Source: Zingiber officinale
Lineage: Eukaryota > Streptophyta > Magnoliopsida > Zingiberales > Zingiberaceae
Reading direction: 5' to 3'
Length of the DNA stretch: 64,000 nucleotides
Assembly (NCBI RefSeq): GCF_018446385.1
Contig: NC_055991.1
Location: 73,412,123 to 73,476,122 of the forward strand
Position 1 is the first letter of the stretch, and each line of letters begins with the position of its first letter. The notes beneath the pieces are model-generated. The model had not been told where the DNA came from. It did not search any database and saw only the letters and a list, made by a program, of their open reading frames with translations. Shown one piece after another: positions 57,959 through 64,000 of the stretch. A program made the translations under genes and the position numbers.

Positions 57959-58149
57959 CAAATAAGAAAAGAAATTCAATCCACATTATAAGATACTATA
58001 GTTTGGAGGTTGTTATTCTCAAATAAATAGAGATTCTGCTATAGACAATTATTAGTAGAGACTCCTATACTTCAACCAACATGGAATATTGTAGGTTAAC
58101 ATGGTTTTTGGCTTAATCAAATTGCTTCATTAATATATAATCTATATCC

Positions 58150-58260
58150 CCTATACAACAACAATCAAGCCTTATTGGCAGGGTCGGCTAATCAAAATCC
58201 TTTATGGAACTAAATATTCCCCTCTTATATGAAAATGATAGAAGTCAGATGTAAACAGTT
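58150..58260 (-). mobile_element. RTE LINE 3' tail fragment
   Basis: The + strand reads acaacaacaatcaagcctta, then ggcagggtcggctaatcaaa and atcctttatgg. This matches the 3' end of the RTE LINE at 30,003 (caacaaccaag..gggatcggctgtatgaatcctttta). Only about 100 bases are left. Confidence 0.65.
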
Positions 58261-59000
58261 CAAAATACATACAATAATAAATAATGCAATTAATACTAAC
58301 CAATACCATTTTTCAGCATGAATTCTCGCTAAGTCTATTGATCCATGCTAGCCATATATAACAATGCAATACATACACTTAATTTGCAAATCAATTAAGC
58401 CCATTGCTAAAATTAAGATAGCACCACTAATTCTCCTTCACAATCAATAGCAGAAAAATTAATAAATTCCGAATGTATACATCGAGCATTTGTTAAAAGT
58501 TCAAATAGATGTGATTGATTGAACGTATAATCAAAAATAAATCAACATATATCCATTTCAAAATGAACAACCGACGAGGACTAACAAAAAACCTATATTG
58601 TATTAGTAAACTTTTAACAAAGCACAAGCCTGATCATATAGCTGATAAAAAAATGACTCTGATCAAAGCTTAATCAAAATAGCCAAGAGTGAACTTAATT
58701 GATTCCTGATCATATAGCTGATAAAAAATTGTTTCATTGAAATTAGCACAAGCCTGTTCCTTGTTAGATTGATCCTCATAATCAAATAGAAAGCACATAT
58801 GAAAATAACTATTGTAAGAAGAACCTTAGAGGACTCATTCTGAATTTCTAAACTCACTTTCTATATTTCATACCAATAAAGACCAGAAACATATGAGACC
58901 AAAAGAAGGTGAAATCACAATTAATTAAGCTAAAGAACCAACTATAGAAATGTCAAAGCAACTATTATAAAATCAATCAGAAATGAGAGCAAAAAAAAAC
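58261..59000. other. Non-coding, nothing recognised
   Basis: AT-rich. It contains a short near-repeat (cctgatcatatagctgataaaaaa at about 58,629 and 58,706). No gene seen. Confidence 0.5.
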
Positions 59001-59146
59001 CTGGATGTAAAATGGCAGCTCTATGCTCCTTGATGTGCATATATTTCTGTAGACCAAGGAAACCATGAATACTAAATTGGAGTACGACAACAACTGAATG
59101 AATATACATGAAGCCATCCCCGAACATGCAAAAAATTCTGGCCAAC
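59001..59146 (-). other. Exon-like block with hydrophobic segment, unknown gene
   Basis: On the minus strand, between acceptor tttcttag and a weak donor (ccag/gtttttt), 146 bases read LARIFCMFGDGFMYIHSVVV, then VLQFSIHGFLGLQKYMHIKE and HRAAILHPG. It looks like part of a membrane protein. It may belong to the same minus-strand gene as 62,048-62,161 and 62,590-62,607, but that is inference and the protein is not recognised. Confidence 0.4.
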
Positions 59147-62047
59147 CTAAGAAAAACAAAGAAATGTCATGCAATTTGATATCTCAATAAAATTATGCTA
59201 TGCACATAAGGGATCAATATATATAACGAATTGCAACCCAAGAGAATAAAGTAGAAAAAATTATATAATCAAAAAGTGGAACTCATGTTATCACATTAAT
59301 TCACTTCTATCCAATGAAATTTAAAAACTATATCCGCAACATGGATCGAATACTTCATTAGTGACTACCACAATGCTCGTACTCTACAAAGAAGTTTGTA
59401 AATATTCCTTGGACCTGGAAAAAAATAATAATTAGCTTTTAAAAAAGCCAATTTCTTCAAAACACTTCAAATTAAAAAAAAAAGTAAACATTTGATGCCC
59501 ACAAAAGCTTCCACAATGCTATTTAGACTTAGAACTATGCATTTTATAGTAAAAGAATTTCTGCAAAGTACCTATTGTAATTGCAGCAATTGCAACAACT
59601 CTAGTGACAAAAAACTCCGTGACTAACGAAAATTTTGAAGTGGTTCTAAATTATCTTTGCAACATTTTCCAAAACCCCATTTCTCCGTGCATCTAAACTG
59701 CAATCTCACTACGAATGATTTTAGGCTCCCAAAGCAGGAAAAGACAAATATTTCTTGTAAGCTCATAAAGATATATGGCCTCAGATTTAACAACCGTAAA
59801 GACATCAACACAATTGTTACATGTTTTTACTTACAGTGGCTTCGGACAAATCTTGCAAAACATGAAAGAGGACGAGTTAAAAGAAAATTAACTAAGAACT
59901 TTACCTACTAGTTACATGTGATTAACTTTCAAGATAAAGATTATTTTTTAGAAAAGATAATCACATGATGGCTGAGTGCAACAATGAAACCAATAGTGGT
60001 GTCAATGGGATGATGTTAAATACGTAGGTACAAGAACAATTCAAAGTTTAGAAGATATGTTATACTTGACCCAAGGACTAACTTCCAAGAGAATGTGAAG
60101 GACATAAAGTATCCTCCAATGCTATAAGAATAGGCAAAAGTAGTATTACGATACTGAAGCACTTATTGCACCTATTTAGTTAGGGAAAAGTATGAACATA
60201 GATCATGATCTAGAAAAAAAAAAAAAAGATTTTTGACATGTCAAACCCTCAAAATCACAAGAAGGTTGGATAATGAAATGGAATAAAGTTCTCTCGGTTC
60301 ACTATTAGCAGCACGAAATGACTCATCTGCAATGTGTAGCCAAAAATTGATCATGTACAGTCAATTCCAACTACAAACAGCAAATACTTTTAAAGTGTAT
60401 ACTTTTAAAGTGTATGATACACAACTAATAACATAAAAAGAGAATTGAAAGTAATAGCCTACAAAAAATTAACAGAGATGGACTAAAAGGGAAATTGTCC
60501 ATAAGGAGCATGATACTCAGTTGAAGACAAGGAAATTCTTTTATAAAAAACTGAAATGGCCATCTAAATTTACCTACATAAAAGAGTTGGCAAGGAACAT
60601 ATCTGGACAACATTATTGCAAAAGAAAAACTTCAATATTATGCTGAAGATAAACGACCATGCTCATAACCTTGATTTATTGTGTATTACCGAGATCTTCC
60701 TAGTACTCTGGATGTCAGTCAAGCTACAAAGGTTGTTTTCCTTGCAACATTTTGTAGAAAAAGGAAATTTTCTTGACAAATAAAATAAAATGTAACTCTG
60801 GAAAATCAAAATTACTCAACAGAGTCATGTCATGGAAATTCCAATACCAAGAATATGTAAAGACTCAAAACATCAAAGAATTGCAAGCATCCATAGCAGT
60901 AAAGAGGAAGAAAAAGGAGAGGAGTGAAGAAGTAACCCAAGATCTTGCACATAACTAGGTCTCATATGGGCCTTCAACTATCCATGGAAAGGAACAAGGA
61001 AAATGAAGTTGGTTTCAATTTGTCTAATTGAAATAAAAATGAAAGGAATGCATCCAAAAGTCATACCTTGCTATACAACTCAGGCTTCTATCAAAGAAAC
61101 AGAATTATCTGGACCAGATCATTGAATGATTCATTTACCACCCTTCCTTTCGTGGTGGAGAGAAAGAAAGTACAATGGTATTTTGTTGCTTTATATATTT
61201 ATCTCTTTGAAGATATAGAAATCCTAAAATTCCTTTCTAATATGACAAACTAACATTATCGGATATGATGAAAGTAAAGGGACTATTCATGGAGGCAGAG
61301 CATGGACCTATCACAAACAACCTCAAAGAGCTGAATTGCACCTAAGTTGCCTTAGACAACTTAGGCTAAGATTCTCGGTTCCATTAAATTAATAGGATGT
61401 CATAAGATCAAATGGAAAAGAAATCTTGGAAGGGGAAAATAAAATGTTTAAGTGTGCATACAAATTACTTACTACAAAAAATATTTTCAAGAAACTAAAT
61501 GTCGAAGAATGTTATTAAGCTAACCCACATGTGTGTTGATTCAGACTAGAACTTTAAATTATACCTAACATTCTGTAATAAAATTTCTTTTGACAACTGA
61601 ACATCACAAACTGAGAAAGGAAATTTTTTCCCTTTTTCTTCAAGAGCAGCTTATACCTTAGAGATCATCTTGGTGTTCTGAGTAATCAAAGTTTAACACC
61701 ATCATGTTGTGGTAAGTTATAAAAGGTATTATCTGTGAATGTATCTAGAAACTAAAAAAAATAAAAACTCTACTAAAGTAAATTTAACACACATTATTAA
61801 GAGCCTTCCACAATAACTTTAAATGGAATCATCTGGGTATATATAACTTAACCCACCCACTCACACTAGGGATTATCACCAAGTTACGGCTCTCTAAAAA
61901 GGTTTTTTTTATACAATTCAAATATTTAGATTTGGAAAATTCAACAAGAAATATTCACATAATGTATTGTCACTCAGTCTTTGCTCTCATTACCAAACAT
62001 ATAGCAAAATTGATAAGACCAGCTGTCTTGATTGAAGGATTCCTCAC
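59147..62047. other. Intron-like DNA between exon-like blocks
   Basis: AT-rich. One further weak exon-like piece lies on the minus strand at about 59,625-59,697 (FRCTEKWGFGKCCKDNLEPL after acceptor gattgcag, soon followed by a stop). Nothing else recognised. Confidence 0.4.
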
Positions 62048-62161
62048 CGGTCTTTGTTGTACCACATAATGTGAGCAACAACGCAGCAGTGAGTAAAAAT
62101 GCAGTTAAGAGAAATCCAGGCATTATAGATCCGAAAAAAATTACCACAGCACAAAAGATAC
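62048..62161 (-). other. Exon-like block encoding membrane segments, unknown gene
   Basis: On the minus strand, between acceptor ttattgcag and a good donor (gaccg/gtgagg), 114 bases read GIFCAVVIFFGSIMPGFLLT, then AFLLTAALLLTLCGTTKT. That is one or two transmembrane helices. If read through the donor, the frame runs to a stop at about 61,974. The phase does not simply fit the candidate first exon at 62,590-62,607, so an intermediate exon or decay would be needed. Confidence 0.45.
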
Positions 62162-62255
62162 CTGCAATAACCAAACCCATACGTCCTAAGTCAAAGAAAC
62201 AAACACAAGCATAAGTTGGGAACCTAGTAAAATTACATCAACTTGTGTGGCAGGA

Positions 62256-62375
62256 GTTACATTAACTCGCAGAAAATAACATGAATTTCAAAGGTAAAGA
62301 AGCAATAAAACAAACGTTACATAAACTCGCAGAAAATAACATGAATTTCAAAGGTAAAGAAGCGATAAAACAAAG
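62256..62375. repeat. 60 bp tandem duplication
   Basis: 62,256-62,315 and 62,316-62,375 differ at only a few bases (unit beginning gttacattaactcgcagaaa). Confidence 0.92.
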
Positions 62376-62589
62376 TGAATGTTTGCACAAATGGCTCTAC
62401 TACCCAGTACAAACCAAGAAAAGGAAACAAAACCAAAACGAAATCGGACAAAGAAATTATGAGAATTCACTACAATAAGCAGCCAATCACAATACTAGGG
62501 CATCGAACAAAAATGCCCAAATCCCACAACACGAAGCAAGATTTCTGACATCGGAAAAAAAACAGGGAGCAGGAAGCGGAATTGGATAC

Positions 62590-62870
62590 CTTGGCCCCGG
62601 TGCCCATCACAGCTCGCGTCGCTGAAGCTCCTCTTCACGCAACGAGTCGAGCGGAAGGGAGGAAACCCGAAAATTGGAAAATGGGCCGGCAGAAGGGGAG
62701 GAGGCGAGGAAGCGGGGTGGACGGAGTAGAAACCGAGGAGAAAACCCGACGCAAGGAGAAGCCCGACTCAACCTCATCTTTCCCCTTCGACTCCGTGTGG
62801 CGAGGAAAGGGGCGATGTGGGAGATGGAGGGGCAAAGCGATGACCTGCCTCTCACGCAACGGCATTATAC
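62590..62870 (-). promoter_or_regulatory. Candidate promoter, 5' UTR and first exon of a minus-strand gene
   Basis: A GC-rich island in AT-rich surroundings. On the minus strand: TATA-like ggtataatg (62,864-62,869), a roughly 220-base CT/CG-rich leader, then ATGGGCACCGGGGCCAAG followed by a donor gtatcc, giving a short first coding exon MGTGAK (62,590-62,607). This is the shape of a plant gene start. Open frames on both strands inside the leader are probably chance products of high GC. The gene's identity is unknown. Confidence 0.5.
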
Positions 62871-64000
62871 CACGCTAACGGTCATATGCTTTATTATTAA
62901 TTGTCATGTAAAAAAATTAAGAAATTTGTTGATTTTAAAACAAAATAAAGATAAATTGATTGATGATTATAATTAGATATTTAATTATGAAAATTTAAAT
63001 AAATAATTTTAAATAAATTTTAACTTGATAATAATTATATATTAAATTATTTTTAAAAATATTAAATAATTAATCACATAAAAATATTTTTTAATTTTAA
63101 AAATTATATATTTATCAAATTAAATATTTAAATAAAATATATAAAGTCAACCAGATTGTCTAATGTTACAAATCAGGAAGCAGCTGTACAAATTCGAAAT
63201 CAGAATATATGGTCAATATACGGTTTAGTAGCAGAGTATTAGATTTTAGAAATCAAACTCACTGGATTTGCATACTTTGTGGCAGACTTGTGTTCATGAT
63301 TTTTTATCTTGGAATGGATGAGTAATTGAGGTTGTTCAGCCTTTATATGAGATACCGCAGTAAATGTTGATCCTCACTTACATTGTTATTGTACTTGTAA
63401 TAAGAATGGTGTATCAAGAATATTGCTCTTTTAGTCTTTGTAGCTCCTGGAATTTGCTTAGATTCTAGAACACTCTGTTGGTATTAATTGTTGTGCCCTA
63501 GATGCTTTCCTGTCATCAATTATGATTGCATTGACAATTGCTTCTGTTCAAATTCAAGACTATCTGAAGTTACTGTACTTCTGGATTGCTTTAATTCATG
63601 ATTTACTGCAACAATGATTTATAGCACTATCTCACTCACACTGAGCTAGATCCCTGCGTTGAATTTCTGCTGCTTTGAGCTCTGAAATTCTGAACTAGAG
63701 CCTGCTTGTTTTCTAGATTGAGATGTTGTCGAACTTATCCAAACCATAAAATTATATTGTTATATTTCTCTAAGACTTTCCCTCAGCTTGGAGCTTAGAT
63801 ATTTTCATGACTAGATATTTTATGTCATGAAGCCTCATTTAATGTATCGAATTTCTCTTAAAACATCAACTACTAAAATTGATTGCAAGTATTGATTGAT
63901 ATGTGCCTACATAGGTTGGCTCAGTGGTACTTCAAGGTGGTGTTATTGCAATAGATTATAGGATTGATTCTTAATGTGTGAAATACATCACAGGTCACTT
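62871..64000. other. Upstream non-coding DNA
   Basis: 62,900-63,140 is extremely AT-rich. The rest is less so but shows no supported exon or transposon ends on either strand. Confidence 0.5.

Larger units (their letters stand above)
55481..57960. repeat. Tandem array 3 of the hairpin repeat family (about 85 bp monomers)
   Basis: Many monomers with gaagtccaataatgtcccga, ccgaggaaaggaattcgatc, ccttggtcgggaggatga and ccaagaatacc. Each core has inverted arms, for example tcccgaccgagg at 56,267-56,278 and ccttggtcggga at 56,293-56,304 with a 14-base loop. Some monomers carry an inserted variant (cccaatagagcata). Related to arrays 1 and 2. Confidence 0.9.

Overview
The window is nuclear DNA of a flowering plant. 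It is AT-rich and intron-bearing, and it contains tRNA-derived SINEs, an RTE-type LINE, CACTA and hAT DNA transposons, very long solo LTRs and an endogenous pararetrovirus. I see no intact, complete protein-coding gene. The sequence alone does not settle monocot versus dicot.

Layout. 0.5-1.8 kb: an LTR fragment, a possible SINE and a short array of a hairpin-forming repeat. 1.94-8.24 kb: a complete non-autonomous CACTA element with matched ends and a TAA target-site duplication. It carries exon-intron fragments of at least four unrelated genes, all in the same orientation: a legume-lectin-like gene, an ABCC transporter, a TOPLESS-like corepressor and an EMB2004-like leucine-rich-repeat gene. 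8.78-12.93 kb: a 4.1 kb solo LTR. 14.81-20.64 kb: a badnavirus-like endogenous pararetrovirus, bounded by two copies of a 104 bp repeat that begins close to its own predicted transcription start. It retains movement protein, dUTPase, reverse transcriptase and RNase H, but capsid and protease-core sequence is deleted and the reading frames are broken.

22-52 kb holds three minus-strand copies (22.5-24.0, 37.0-37.9 and 49.9-51.5 kb) of part of a MOR1/GEM1 gene, the plant XMAP215 family of microtubule-associated proteins. All are pseudogenes and at least one disabling stop is shared. Each has its own later damage: different hAT insertions in the first and third copies and a micro-inversion in the third. 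Between them lie a 5'-truncated RTE LINE (30.0-32.2 kb), LTR sequences (28.3-30.0 and about 32.2-35.0 kb) and a large tandem array (38.3-40.6 kb). A related array lies at 55.5-58.0 kb. The monomers of these arrays contain a conserved inverted repeat able to fold into a hairpin.

58-63 kb has exon-like blocks on the minus strand and, at 62.6-62.87 kb, a GC-rich promoter/first-exon candidate for a minus-strand gene. I could not identify its product.

The genes here do not form a working pathway. The biological content is gene-fragment capture by a transposon, viral endogenization, and repeated segmental duplication of an already dead MOR1 fragment.
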